From Monosporascus cannonballus (taxonomy: Eukaryota > Ascomycota > Sordariomycetes > Xylariales): a stretch of DNA of 64,000 nucleotides. The position numbers and the translations under genes were made by a program. The notes beneath the pieces were generated by a model, which did not search any database, was not told the DNA's origin, and was given only the letters and a program-made list of their open reading frames with translations. Shown one piece after another: positions 1-11,714 of this stretch. Numbering within the stretch: the stretch's first letter is position 1; each line of letters begins with the position of its first letter. Where the stretch lies: the NCBI GenBank assembly GCA_004154925.1, contig QJNS01000332.1, positions 1 through 64,000 on the forward strand, in the 5' to 3' direction.

Positions 1-1149
1 GTGTGATGTGTGTCTCGTCTGATTGGGAAGGCCCCTTACGAGATGAAATCAATCGAACGAAAACAAAAGTTACGTTGGGGGGGCGTGCAAGGTAGAGGGA
101 AGCGGTCAGTCAGCTCAGCGCTTCCCGCAATGTGCGTGTCTGCGCACCTGTGGGCGCGGTCTGTAAGCGATCAAGAAAGAAGGTGTTATGAGGTTGTGAA
201 GCGTGATCGTCGCATATCCGTGGTCATGGGGCCTAATTTCCATGTACAGGAGCTCGGCGATTAATGAGACACCTGGACAACTAAGCCGACCTGAGCTTAC
301 CTAGTTAGACAAGAAAGCCGCAGAAGGGCGGACGGGAAGACTACGTACTTTGTGATTGGACGTCTAATGCTTGGGGGTTGCGTTTGTCAAAGGCCAGGAA
401 GAAGGGGACGAGAGACTCTCTACCACAGTTCGAGAGGAATTGATGGTGGTGGTGCAGGTGGAAAGAGTGAAGTTTAGGGGATTAGAGCCTACTTAATACA
501 TGTGTATTGTATGTAGGTATAAGGTACCTAGCTTTGCATGTGTAGGTTATTGGAGTTGGGAGATGCATTATTAGGTTGCGATATAAGTATGAAGGACTTT
601 GTGTGTATGCTCTCTTTCCGATTCCCTCTTTCACTCACGACTTATGTAGCTGAGCATCTAACGTCGGGGAGGAGGTACATCTGTCATTCTTGCAGACGGA
701 CCCCCTACAAACCACAAACACTGTAATACCGGTAGGGGGAAGACCCCCGACAAGATCGGTCGAGCTACCAAGATACCTACCCCACCGGATCGGACTATCG
801 TGGCTGCCGCAATTTGACCCAAAGAGTCCCCGCCTAGGGTGGCATCCGAATATCGATAAGGTTAGAGGCAACGGGTGGGGCTTCTGTCTTTGGCAGGACA
901 AGCTCCCCCGTCCCCATCCCCCATGCGGCCATGCCCGCCGTACATACGTACCATCAGTTGGCAACGTCATTAAGTTTAGGTACGTAGCGAATAGGGGACG
1001 ACTGAGGCTCACCCATATCCTTGATGTGATATGGAGCATCCAACAGCAACTAATTAAAAGACAAGGCTCAAGACACCAAACATCAACCGCCTTTCCATCC
1101 ACCTATCCAGACACACCAATAAGCTCATGGGAGTTAAGTAGTCAACAAC
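1..1149. other. Left-edge intergenic stretch
   Basis: I see no supportable gene here. Open frames on both strands lack domain-like sequence, splice-linked continuation or an ATG in a plausible context. The last several hundred bases are presumably the promoter of the small membrane-protein gene that starts at 1150. A KpnI-like GGTACC lies within the TA-rich stretch near 520-530. Confidence 0.5.
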
Positions 1150-2000
1150 ATGGCCTGGCTCGCTCACCTCCAAACAGCGGGCTCGGCAATGGTCTGGACC
1201 GCGAAGTTGTTCCTGACCATCTGTTATTTCGTCACGATCCCCCTGCACTACCCCTTATATTACGCGCTCGCGCTGGTCGCGTTCCTGCTGTCGCCGGTCT
1301 GGTACATGTTCAGCGCAATTGCGAGCGTAATATTGCTCGTCGTAGATTTCGTCGCGAGACTCAAGGTAAGATAAGCAAACATGTTGCTCTATGCAAATTG
1401 GGGCCACAGCCCGCGGCTGACTATGAGCGCAGTATCTCTACGTTTACGTAAGGCTTCCCCTCCGCTTTAATCTTAATCTCTAGCAGCGCAGGGAAGAGAA
1501 CAAGAAAAAGGAAGTAGGAAAACTAACGAGGAGCCACGAGCCAGTTCGCCTGCGCGGCCCTCATCGGCGCATTTGCCGGCTGCGTGCTGCACGGGACGTC
1601 GAGCTTCATCTTCGTGCTGTTGGGCATCGATTCTTCTTCGCAACAAAAGCAAGAGCAGCAGGCCGAAGAAAGGGAGCGACGCCGTCGCCGACAGCAAGGT
1701 CTGGGGGGATTTGACGAAGAAGATGATGTAGAGAAAGAGGAAGATGGAGAAGAGCAGAGCATCGAGATGAGCTCCGGGCTCTGGTCGGGCGACAGCTCCA
1801 CCACCATGGGCATGCCGTCTAGCGCGAGTTCGCAGCGGCGGCCGGCCAGGGGGGCCGAGAAGGAGCCGGCACCCGACCACCGCGCGCTGCTCGACAGTCA
1901 GTGGAAGCTGCTGAGAGCCGCCGAGAAGCCTAGGCGGCGACGTAGGGGGTTGCTTTCGCAGACTATTCACGAGGAGAGCAGTGAGAGCGATTCGTTGTAA
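1150..2000 (+). CDS. Small two-exon integral membrane protein, function unknown
   Basis: Two exons, 1150-1365 and 1545-2000, give a protein of about 223 residues. The intron starts GTAAGA, has an AACTAACG branch-like site near 1521-1528 and ends CCAG; both sides are in phase 0. The N-terminal 100 residues are strongly hydrophobic. There is a segment around residues 16-65 (starting near TAKLFLTICYFVTIPLHY), and exon 2 opens with a second one (FACAALIGAFAGCVLHG). After that the chain turns charged and disordered, with QQKQEQQAEERERRRRRQQ near residues 106-124, an acidic patch, and an Arg-rich tail. The pattern of membrane hairpin plus cytosolic tail fits an ER or vacuolar anchor protein, but I do not recognise the family. 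Its 3' end faces the 3' end of BUR1 about 360 bp away. Confidence 0.7.
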
Positions 2001-2356
2001 TGGGGAAACTGCGCTGTCTGTATTATCATCATATTAATTCCTAATTGTACAGGGGGTGTCATAAAACTCAAATCCCAATTACAGGGCAGCACCCAGTCTT
2101 GTCTGATTCATATTTCGCATCATGATGATAAAGCCATACGATCCTTAACCCGGGTGGGCATCGCGAATCGAAACGCCTCGTCGCCTACCGCCGACTTTGT
2201 AGAATGCCGTAACTCCTGTAAACCACGACGCGCACCAAGCTTCTCGGCGTGAAATTCTGCACTTCACCAGAAAGGATACCAGGAGACGCCCGGCGCATCC
2301 CACATCCCTGAATAATATGAGCCGTGTCCTCTCTTCCCTCGTCCATCATCGCGATC
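2001..2356. other. Convergent intergenic region
   Basis: This short gap lies between two facing 3' ends (the membrane protein on plus, BUR1 on minus) and presumably carries both 3' UTRs. AT-rich sequence near 2015-2060 fits a polyadenylation area. I see no gene. Confidence 0.5.
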
Positions 2357-4266
2357 CTATCTGCGATATATATCCCGTTCTCTATCCCTCAAAGGAGAGC
2401 GGCTTCGACTGTGTGTTTTGCTTGTGCGACTACGATCGTCATAGTCTCTTTCTCGACGGTCCCATTCGTACCTTCTGTCGTCTCGGTCCTCCCGTCGTCG
2501 ACGATCATCTCTAGGAGGCCGATCATCGCGGGGAGGGCGGTCATCACGCCCTCCTCGGTAGCTAGGGATGTAGGTGTCGATGTCAGGGCGGTTACCTCCT
2601 CCTCCTCCTCCTCCTCCTCCTCCACGGTTCCTGGGCGGCCGATCTCGGTCTCTATATTCCATATGTCCATCCCACCCGTTCCCAGGATGCTCAGGCGGCG
2701 GTGGCCGCGGAGGGAGTGGATGCTCGTGACGCGGCCGATCTCTTGCCCAGGCAGGCCGACGTCCGTCCTCTCCACCATTGCGGGGACCACCATGGTGGGG
2801 CGGATATCTGCCGCCGTTCATCCTGCTAGCACCATAACCATCACCGCTAGCAAAACCTGCATTCGGTCCTTCAAAAGCACCAACGCCAACCGTGCCGCCC
2901 TTTGGTGCAGGCGGGAGGGCAGCCTTTCGATCATGGAATTTCCTACGATCCAGTTCGTGGCTGTCCTCAAAGCGAGGGATGTTTTCCGGCTTCGCTGGGT
3001 AAGGCTGCTCCTTGAAGTATGGATGCTCCAGGGCGTCGATCGCATTGATACGTTTTCGCCAGTCAAGTGTAAGAAGTTCTTTGAGGAGATTTATAGCGAG
3101 CTGACCGTGTTCACGGAACCGTTGCGACAGTGATGCAGGTCTCGGTCTCGGGGTCAGGCCCTCGGCGCCGGGTAATTGCTTCCAGCCTGGCATGTTCTGC
3201 TCTGTGGGTGAACCGACTAGGTCAAAGATGATCTCCAGTTGATGCTTGTCGCTTTCACCTGCTAAGATAGGCTTTCCAAGCAGCATCTCGCCGAAGACAC
3301 AGCTATGAAAATGGTTAGCATCGCGACCTACGTTAAGCGGTACAACAAAACATACCCGACACCCCACATATCAATGGCGGTGGTATACTTCTTTAGATTT
3401 AGAAGCAACTCCGGCGGTCTGTACCACCGCGTGACGACCAGACTTGTATACTCTCTCCTTCCGTCGCCGCCGCCTCCTCCGGCTTTGGGTATAGGGCCAT
3501 CATAGTGTCTCGCCAGTCCAAAGTCGGCAATTTGAAGAATACCGCAGTTGTTGATAAGCAAGTTGGCAGCCTTCATGTCTCGGTGTAAGATATGACTATC
3601 GTGGAGGTAACGAAGACCCTCGAGTAGCTGCATCAGGTAGCACTTGATCTGGGGGACGGTGAAATGAACGGAGGGGTTGTCGAGCAGGCCGGATAAGTCG
3701 TGGTCCATGTAAGGAAAAACCATGTACATGATGGGTCGCTTTCTCTTGTCGGCTTTGACGAGTTAGATGGACAACTGGTCCAAAAGAACGGACAGTAACG
3801 AGAACCTTACTAATCTTGCTATGATGCTCCACAGCCATCTCTTCCAAGCGCAGGACATTTTTGTGGGATAACAACTTCAGAAGCTTGATCTCTCGCAAGG
3901 CCGTAATGGGAAACTGCGGACGGTCTGGTTAGCGAGGCGAGTCGTCGGATAGCCTCGAAGACGATGACAAACCCCATCTTTCTCGTTGTGCATGATGATC
4001 TTCTTGAGCGCGACTAGGGTTCCATTCCGTCGCGACTTGGCCTTGTGCACTTCTCTGTAGGTGGTAACATGTCAGTGTCACGAAGGAAGCGGAGGGAGCC
4101 GTAAGTGGTTGTGTTCGAGCCCATACCCAAAAGTTCCCTCACCCAGCTTGCCTAGAAGCTCATAGTCGGTGATTCTTGAACATCCGATGAAGCTGTCCCT
4201 CGGTCGTTGATGCTGGATCGCAAAGGAGCGGGGCGAAGGCGCGCCATTGCCATTATCAGAGGTCAT
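2357..4266 (-). CDS. bur1: CDK9-type serine/threonine kinase BUR1/SGV1 (P-TEFb catalytic subunit)
   Basis: The product is a cyclin-dependent kinase that phosphorylates the RNA polymerase II CTD and elongation factors in the nucleus. Five exons read on minus: 4266-4127, 4054-3973, 3913-3811, 3752-3356 and 3302-2357, giving about 555 residues. The introns are 72, 59, 58 and 53 nt, and all phases match. Exon 1 carries the glycine loop (GKLGEGTFG). The exon 2-3 junction gives VALKK and then FPITALRE, the cyclin-contact helix that named CDK9. [21 protein letters not shown], a T-loop Thr in [10 protein letters not shown] and DMWGVGC follow. The last 200 residues are Gly/Arg/Asp/Pro-rich with a poly-Gly run, ending in an RS-like tail ([12 protein letters not shown]). 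I chose the ATG at 4266 (MTSDNGNG) over upstream in-frame Met codons because the extra sequence does not look coding. The T-loop has an added poly-Gly stretch. The family assignment is secure. Confidence 0.93.
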
Positions 4267-4991
4267 GATGGCGTAAATATCGCTCGAGTATCGGAAGACG
4301 CGTCGCGAAGAATGCGTGATGGTAACAGGGTGGGTGTTAAAGGTAGGGGGGAGGCCGTTAGCGGCGACAAGACGTAGATATAATCCAGGTCGAATCTCAG
4401 CTGGCAAAAGTTAACTGTTGTGTTGGAAGGTTCACACTTCCAGACAGAATTGAAGAGTGAAGCATCTGTCTCGGATAGAAATTAAAACTCTAACGTAGTA
4501 AAAACCGTCTGGGGGGGGAAGAAAAGAAAATGAATGAGTTGGGGAATCCGAACGTGCGAGTGTACCGAAGGGGTGGTTTGCTCATTCAATCCATCCAAAA
4601 GGGAACAACGCCTCCCATGCTTCCGTACCTTTTGTAATCGAAGGTTGGTTGATTGGAAGTCAGAAGCCCAAGCAAGGGTGCGGCACAGTATAAAATCCAA
4701 CTTCATTTACACTGTGTTGACACCATTAGTCGGATTCCCAAGGCAGGTAACAAGGCAGGGCCGGACTTGCATTTGGACTTGCCAAAAGCAGATGGGAAAT
4801 CGTCGGCTATTTGCACCTCAATTCAAGTTGAGCTTCTTGCACCCGGACAACTTTAAGACCTCCTACATACGCTCGTCATTCCACTACCACACCCGATCTT
4901 TCCCATTCCGACGGCATCGAGTACGTCAACACCTCATTTACGAGGCTCCGGCACTCAAGGGTAGTATTGATCAGCTACAGATTACTCTACA
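4267..4991. promoter_or_regulatory. Divergent promoter region of BUR1 and the NDUFB2-like gene
   Basis: This 725-bp gap separates the BUR1 start (minus) from the complex I subunit start (plus). Pyrimidine-rich sequence and short open frames near 4534-5088 on the plus strand lie in the probable leader of the NDUFB2-like transcript. None has coding character. No individual factor site can be claimed. Confidence 0.4.
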
Positions 4992-5269
4992 ATGGCTGGC
5001 GGTCCGGGGCCCCTTAGAGCGCCTAATGCGCCCTTCATCTACAGATTCACTGCCACCGCTCTGGGTGCAAGCATGTGGTTCTTTGTAAGCCGATAGCTGT
5101 CTATCGTTCATTGTACATCTGGTATTAATAAAATGTGCAGTTGATGTACCGGGCGAAGAAGGATGGTGATTAACTCCGCCACCCCCCCACAACCTCAAAC
5201 TGATGCGATACTCACACGATATATATAGGCCCTGCGCTTCTCGGCTGGAAGCACCCGTGGGACCACTAG
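4992..5269 (+). CDS. NADH:ubiquinone oxidoreductase NDUFB2-like small subunit
   Basis: This tiny three-exon gene encodes an accessory subunit of the membrane arm of mitochondrial complex I. The exons are 4992-5084, 5141-5165 (25-nt microexon) and 5229-5269, giving about 52 residues with matching phases. The product starts MAGGPGPLRAPNAP and has one hydrophobic span ending MWFFLMYRAKKDG. It closes with LLGWKHPWDH and a stop. The order Met-Trp-aromatic span, acidic residue, Leu-Gly and a His-Pro-Asp-type tail parallels animal NDUFB2 (AGGG). The second donor is GTGATT, weaker than usual, but without that intron the reading stops at once. The family name is an inference from this pattern. The alternative is another small single-span complex I subunit. 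Confidence 0.8.
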
Positions 5270-6534
5270 AGCTGCGATTCCGATGTCCTAGAGCATGTCC
5301 AAGGAGGGTGAAGCGTGAGAAGGGACTTGCAGCATACGAGACCCATTAGCGGCCGGCATTTCATAGAAGCCATGAGAAGGTCGAATCGGACGGGGTAGAG
5401 TGGATGGCTCGCTTCGCCCGTATTGTGTTATATATTCCGGCGTTTACAACCACGATTTTGGTTTTCAGAAGAGATGGGGTTAGCGTTCCCGATCTTTCTG
5501 CCGGCACAGGCGACACAATTCCGAGCATGCTATGCAAACCTATACCGTCCGTCACTTGTCCGCGTGAATGAGACCGTTTCCACTGAGATGCTTACCAAAC
5601 GTGGAATATCCTGCTTTCCCTGCATCCATTGGCAGCCGCTGCTGTATTGAGCATTCCGCCCATTAACCTGATGTCTAGCATTCAAACGCCAGTTATTTGA
5701 ATCTGTCGTATAAACATGATTACCTAGGCCCTTTTCATAAACGTCAATGCGACAATTGTAGGATATGACTTTCGTGTCAAGGGGAGAGTTGACTATGCAT
5801 TGTCAAAGCGTCAACATAATCTTTTGACATGGCAGTCAAGGACCTGTTGCGGTTGAAACTACAAGTTCCCCGGAAAACCGACGAGCCCCCAACTCTCTGC
5901 CTCATTTCTGCTCTCCGCTGTCGCCGACAACCTACATCCGTAATCCCCTACATTCTGCGCGGAAGCCGAAACACGCGTAACAGCATGGCCATATATGCTC
6001 AGTCTTCATCTTCGTTGCCCTAGGTTATATGTCCAGCGTGATTTGAGTGTCTGCTCGACTGTCGCCTCACTTGCTGGTTGGGGTTCCAATCCCTGAATGG
6101 CCGATGATGAGGACAAGACAAGATGCGACTTCCAAGCGCCTTCCTACCACCGAATTACCATTCATCCCCTGGCCTTGGCTCTCCCCTGCCTCGCGACGCC
6201 AGCCCGAGATCCTCCATCCCTGATATCCAGGTGACCTCGCCAACCTAGCTCAAGCTCCCACACCGTTGCCCCACAACGCCATACGCGAGACACTGCATCC
6301 GGTGTCTTTCTGCCGGCGGCGCGGACGACCTCCCCTTCCACCTCGGTGTTGAGCGCTTACCAGACGGCTACTACCGGAGTGAGATTGCGAGGATGCACTG
6401 CCTTGCGAACCAGGTGATGGGAGAAGCTCTCGCGGCAGGGAAATGACTGTAGCAATACCCAGTCAATTCGGCAGGGCATGATATTTAAGGTGCTCACAGA
6501 AAATGAACCGGCATCAACATATGAAGTTGGTTTT
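5270..6534. other. Convergent intergenic region without visible gene
   Basis: This stretch lies between the 3' ends of the NDUFB2-like gene and KAE1. Short frames on both strands show no domain, no conserved motif and no splice-supported extension. I see only 3' UTR and spacer DNA. Confidence 0.45.
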
Positions 6535-7653
6535 TCAATCTCTCCATTTGACGTAGACCTCATCTGTCCTGAACCTCTGCGTACATGTGCTCTCCTCTAG
6601 GGGCGTCCGGAAGCCTGTCTCGTAGGCCAGCAGGCCAGCATGCGCGATCATGATGCCGTTGTCTATGCAGAAGCGCTCGTCCGTCGCGTACACGCTGCCG
6701 CCCCTCTCCCTGGCCATGGCGCCCATCATCTCCTGCAGCCGCTCGTTGCACCCGACGCCGCCGACGATCAGCACCTGGTTGCTGCCGACGTGGGCCATGG
6801 CGCGCTCCGTGATCTCGACCAGCATGGCGAACACCGTCTCCTGGAGGCTGTAGCACAGGTCCTCGGGGGTGAGCCTGTCGTCCTCCTCCTCCCCGCCTGC
6901 CGAGACGACCTCGTCCTCCCCGCGCCGCCCGCGCTCCCGCTGCTGCTCGCGCATCTGGGCCGCAAGCAGCTCGGCGGCCGTCAGGATGCCGCTGAAGCTG
7001 CAGTCCATGCCCTTGACGGCGTAGGGCATGTCGACGAGCCGCGCCCCCTTCTTGGCCAGCTGCTCGATGTTGTAGCCGGGGGCCGGGTCGTTGCTGATGC
7101 CAAGGGCGCGCGCGAAGCGGTCGAGGCAGTTGCCGACGGCGATGTCGAGCGTCTCGCCGAAGATGCGGTACCGCCGCTCAGCGTAGGCAATAACCTGCGT
7201 GTTGCCGCCGCTGACGTACAGCACGACGGGGTTCGCGGCGCCCGTGATCTCGCGCCCCATCTCGATGTGGCCCACGCAGTGGTTCACGCCCACCAGGGGC
7301 CGGTCCCAGAGCAGCGACAGCGTGCGCGCCGCGATGGCCACCGACTGCAGCGGCGCCCCCATCCCCGGCCCCTTTGTGTAGCAGATGCACGAGAGCTGCG
7401 ACGGCGAGACCCCCGCGCTCGACAGCGCCTCGCGCGCGAGCTGCGCGAAGAACGACCGGTGGTGCTTCGCCGTGTCCTTGGGCAGGAAGCCCGTCCCCGG
7501 CGGCGAGACGAAGGTGTGCCGGATGTTGGCCAGGACGGTGGACGACCCCGTCGCCGGGTCGTGCGCGATGATTCCGATCCCGAGCTTGTTCGCGCTGCCC
7601 TCGCACCCTAGCGCGATGAGGGGCTTCGTGTTCGTAGGCTGTGGTTTTGCCAT
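6535..7653 (-). CDS. kae1: KAE1/OSGEP, tRNA N6-adenosine threonylcarbamoyltransferase subunit
   Basis: This intronless gene of 372 codons encodes the catalytic subunit of the KEOPS/EKC complex. The complex transfers threonylcarbamoyl to A37 of ANN-decoding tRNAs and in yeast also affects telomeres and transcription. The ASKHA-fold motifs appear in order: [11 protein letters not shown] at the N-terminus, the metal-binding HCVGH (within [13 protein letters not shown]), [11 protein letters not shown], the GMDCSFSGI loop, [13 protein letters not shown] and [11 protein letters not shown] near the C-terminus. Length agrees with yeast Kae1 (386). A Glu/Asp/Arg-rich insertion lies between GMDCSFSGI and [10 protein letters not shown], roughly residues 235-265. 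Third codon positions are strongly G/C, so long antisense frames overlie the gene; these are artefacts. The cytosolic KAE1 form is favoured over the mitochondrial QRI7 type because no targeting peptide is present. Confidence 0.95.
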   Translation of the reverse strand: MAKPQPTNTKPLIALGCEGSANKLGIGIIAHDPATGSSTVLANIRHTFVSPPGTGFLPKDTAKHHRSFFAQLAREALSSAGVSPSQLSCICYTKGPGMGAPLQSVAIAARTLSLLWDRPLVGVNHCVGHIEMGREITGAANPVVLYVSGGNTQVIAYAERRYRIFGETLDIAVGNCLDRFARALGISNDPAPGYNIEQLAKKGARLVDMPYAVKGMDCSFSGILTAAELLAAQMREQQRERGRRGEDEVVSAGGEEEDDRLTPEDLCYSLQETVFAMLVEITERAMAHVGSNQVLIVGGVGCNERLQEMMGAMARERGGSVYATDERFCIDNGIMIAHAGLLAYETGFRTPLEESTCTQRFRTDEVYVKWRD

Positions 7654-9835
7654 TGCGAAGCGTGGCGACGATGTAGAATGGTGATGGGGTGTGGCGGGGT
7701 ATTCGGGTGGTTTTGGCCTTTAAACGTCGCTTGTTTCCACGGATTGACTCAACCAGAAATTCAAATCAGATTCTTTTATCTTGGAAACAGGCGCAGCAAC
7801 CCAAGGCGATCGCGGTACAATACAATCATCAAGAGTCAAATAGGGAGCATTGTTACAGCCTTACAGACGATATTATTAAGTCAGCGCAATATACATCTGC
7901 ACACAAACTTGCCTGCTGGGGCTGTTGCTCTATGCGGTCATGGCGGGGTCACAAAGCTCTTCACTGTACGTACATTTCGCGCACCTAATGTATGCATATG
8001 TGATATGTGTATGTAAGCAGGTCTTCGCTGCAGATCTAGTCTAACCGAAACTTAAACGTCCAAGCAAGTATCGAGAATGTTATTTTGTAAAATGCAGCAG
8101 GTGCGACGAGACATAGGAGATACTTTGACGCCCTTATCGATAACTCCACGTAGTAGAGTTGCAAATCCGCTTTGGGTCAAAAAAGAATTAGCCCCCGAGT
8201 TGCAAGTCTGATGAACCAGGGTGGGTCCCAAGGGTCCCGCTAAGCTGGTGAGGTTTATGTGGGCCCCGCCGGAAACTGGTTGACACACAGCAATTATTCT
8301 CCCCCCATCATCCTTCCCTTTCGCTCTTTTGCGACCTGGCGACGACATTGTTACACACTCTACCAATCTTACCCCCTCTCTCTTCGTGCTTGGCCAGTAT
8401 GATATCCCTCTCTTGTATTTGGAGGTATTCTCCGATCCGAAAAGTTACTCCTTCTATCCTCTTTCTTATGTGCCCGGATCTCGGGTCCAAAGTGGGCAGG
8501 TGATGACCCTGATATATCACATCGATGCGCTGTCAGCTTGTCGCCCGGTCTCCAACCATCTTTCTGGTTCTCTGTATGCATCATTGGGCTGTTATACACG
8601 CGGAGAACATTTTTTTTGCATCAGTGCTTTCTCTGGATACTTTTGGCAACGAGATGGAGGCTCCGCAGCCGCTTACTAAAGCGGGCATGTTTTGGTGGCT
8701 GTTAAGTCGCACGAGATGACCCGAAGCCCTTGCCATATCTGACAAAGATCACACTTCGCTTCTTCGCTCTTGAGCGCTCAGTCAGGCGCTTCAAAGACCC
8801 CTAGGTCTTGATGAGGAGACTCGATCACCCTTAGCTCTCCTGTTCACCGCAGCCGCCTCCGACCATGACTCCGTAAGCGCCCAGCTTCGACTCCTGTATA
8901 GCTAAAGCACTGCTAGCCCTGCGACAGTTTACATCGTATACTACAGATAGCCACGTCCTAGCAAGCCGGAAAGCTTTGCTCGTGGCTTTGTCCTGCACCG
9001 TCGCCGTCGATATGAACCGCATGAGCCAAATACGGGGAAGTTACACAATGACCTTGTTCTTCGTGGGCCTGTGTAACCGCGGCCACAGGGCCAAATACCT
9101 CGTAAAACGGGTTCATACCACACAACGACCTGGGCATAAGCCAGGCCGGCAGCGACACTGAGACTATATTTATGGGAGCCCTGGCGCCCTACCGTAGGCA
9201 AGGTCCTCGTGTTACTGTCATCAACAGACGCCGAGTTCATTACCCATATCGCACCCATGGCGCTTCTTGCACAAGAACACGAAGGGAATAAAAGGCTGAG
9301 GCGATTAGGTTCATATTTCCTCCTCTGCCTCTGCGGCATGTCGTTGAACTCAAATGCCCCTCAACTCCTATCGCTATGCATATGGTCTCGGGTACTATAT
9401 ATATATCTTACATGGAAACAACCCGCAACTAACGCCACATGCCGCTGCCATCATACATCAGCTCACTTTGGAGCGGTTTTATGTACAAGTCGGTTCCGCC
9501 CATTCGCTAGTGCGTCTCCTTCCATCGTCAAAGATATACATAGTCGACCACCCCGTGAGTCTCTAACTTCCATGTTCGGTTCTTGCGTAAGGTGTTCTAA
9601 CCAGATGCCAGATCACAGAGGGCCTTGAAAGTGGTGTGGGTATCGAAAACATGACGAATTATTTCCTCCAGGGAAGATGCGTCAAGAAAAGAAAATCTCG
9701 AGTCGCCCATACGCGCCATTAATCAATGGAGGCTCTCGACAAACCCCCTCGAAGCATGCAACATGAAGGGGCAGTCTTGCGCTACAACTGAGATAGCTAG
9801 CTGTTCGAGCGGGCAGAACCCAACCGCCTACTCGC
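7654..9835. other. Intergenic region between KAE1 and EPL1
   Basis: This gap of about 2.2 kb lies upstream of KAE1 and downstream of EPL1. It includes the KAE1 promoter and probably the EPL1 3' UTR. A perfect palindrome TTATCGATAA lies near 8134-8143. Frames at 8052-8720 and 8941-9630 have no recognisable domain and no consistent splice structure. I see no gene that can be supported. Confidence 0.45.
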
Positions 9836-11714
9836 TCACGCCAACGGCTGGGCAGGTTGGGCTTGGGGTTGGGTCGGAGCCTGAGCTTGCGCCTGAGCTG
9901 AAGATGCTTGAGCCTGGGGCTGTGCTTGTGCCTGAGCCAATGGTTGGGGCAAAGCTTGTCGATTTACTCCGTTGGGATGTGCAGCGGCATCTATTCGCCG
10001 GGTGTAAAACGAGATCGGATACGGAATCATCATCGCACGATACCTCATCTGCTCTTGACTGAACTGGTCAACCTCATAGACAGGCGGCACATCCTCATCG
10101 TCTGAATCCTGGTCATATTTCCACTGGTCCGGCTGGGTGGAATCAGCCGCGCGAGGCGGGCTCTTCAAGCCTAGCCTCACAGGGCGTCGATCCAACCACT
10201 GCCGATTATTTCGGCCAATCCGCCGGCGCCATTTATACGTCTCACCATAGTCCGAATCATCAGAATACTCATCTGTCGCAGCAAGAGGTATGACGTCCTT
10301 CTGTTGAGTCTGCTTCGCGCCCTCGTCAGCTTCCATGGAATCCGATGCTGAGGACGCCGGCGGTGTCATCAGTTGCTGCGCCTTTGCCGGTCGGAAGCTC
10401 GGCTCTTGCTCTTGCTTGACCGGCGGTAGAGGACCGGATGTAAGGTCAACATAGTTGTGGTTCCACCTCCTATGCTGGAGAATCTTGTTCTCAATCTCGG
10501 CACGCAGCTCCCTCTCCCTTTCAGCCTTTCTGTTGGATAACAGGGTGAGATCGACACCATCTGCGGCTTTGCCTTCGGGCCGTGCAACAGCACGGACTTG
10601 TGGATGAGGGACGCGAGGTTGTGTGACCTCTGCCCTCGGACGTTTCTGTGGCTTTGTGTTGATGAGATCTTCATCATCTGTTCTAATGTTAAGACGGACC
10701 TTGGTCTCTTTCAACCGGGCCCGTCCCTCGAAGACGATTCTGTCCGCCTTCAGCACCTCTCTCTTGAGAAGTTCTCGCTGGTGTGAGAATACTACAAGCT
10801 GACGGCCATCTTCTAGTTCTCTTCGCAGCTTCTTGAGTTTGTCGGCTATCTGCACGTCACGGGCTCTCGTTTTCCTGGTCTGCCGAACTTCACGTCTTCG
10901 GAAGCAGACATAAGGGTCCATGTCATCCTGCTCCTGGTGTGTCTCAAACTTCAGCGAGGGATGTAACGTCTTGTTGCCCGTAGCCAGCCTTCGAGTCTTC
11001 CAGTACTCATATGTGGCTTTGCCATGGGCCTGTATGAGTTTGGGATTTATCACATGGACCATGGCTTGTGCCATGGTCTCATACGGGACTACCGTGTTGT
11101 CAACCGCGGCGAAGGGGGCTTGTTCGGAGGCGGTATCCTCGAACACCTCCATGATGCGTTCGAAGTCATCCTCCGACAGCTGAGCACTAGCCGGCTTTTT
11201 GGCATTGTAAGTCTTCAGGTACTCGTCATCCTCCGTGGTCATGTCATAGAGACTACTTAAAGTCTCTTCGACGGTGTCTGAGAACTTGATATAGTTGCGA
11301 GGCTCTATGTAAGGTTTTGGGTACAGCTCGTCATAGTTTATCTGGCTGGCTTGGGGTGGCGGCACGGGAATCTCATTATCCGTGCTTTGCCCTGCGCCCT
11401 TGAGGGCCGCTTGCAGGTGGTATTCCTGGTCGTAGGTTAATTATTAGTCCACGGTAAGTCCTCGGTATTGGGAGCCGACTCGAAACTAACAACCGCATCA
11501 AGTGGGTCACGTGATTTGAGACACGTGACTTGGAAGAAAAGGTAAGAAATGAATGAATAAAACTCACATTTTCTTCAGCCTGCTCAACACCGGTAGCAAT
11601 TTGTTGCTCGGTTGTGAGAGACTCATATTCGTTGGCGTCAATCTGGTCTTCGCGTAGAACGGGCAGAAGAGTCTTTGTGTTTAGCTTCTTGTATCGCACC
11701 TTCCGGGTGGCCAT
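9836..11714 (-). CDS. epl1: Enhancer of polycomb-like protein EPL1 (NuA4 histone acetyltransferase subunit)
   Basis: The product is the scaffold subunit of NuA4/Piccolo, which anchors the acetyltransferase Esa1 to nucleosomes and so to H4/H2A acetylation. Two exons, 11714-11568 and 11425-9836, give about 578 residues, close to the usual fungal length. The 142-nt intron joins in phase 0 (EQAEEN to EYHLQAALKG). The N-terminus MATRKVRYKKLNTKTLLPVLRE is the typical EPcA opening. It continues through LYPKPYIEPRNYIKFSDTVE, the acidic YDMTTEDDEYL segment, and DPYVCFRRREVRQTRKTRARD. A basic coiled-coil region follows (KLKKLRRELEDGRQLV). The C-terminal third is disordered and ends in a low-complexity Ala/Gln/Pro tail of AQAQAQ-type repeats. 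Two CACGTG sites lie inside the intron. Confidence 0.94.

Noticed and set aside
690..1451. Plus-strand open frame of 253 codons at the left end
   Set aside because: It overlaps exon 1 of the membrane protein in another frame, has no domain, and no codon bias comparable to neighbouring genes.
6640..7611. Long plus-strand open frame (323 codons) over KAE1
   Set aside because: It is antisense to a complete KAE1 gene with all motifs. High third-position GC removes stop codons on the other strand; the translation is Ala/Arg/Asp-rich without domains.
8134..8143. TTATCGATAA palindrome upstream of KAE1
   Set aside because: A 10-bp palindrome of this composition is expected by chance, and it lies about 480 bp from the start codon.
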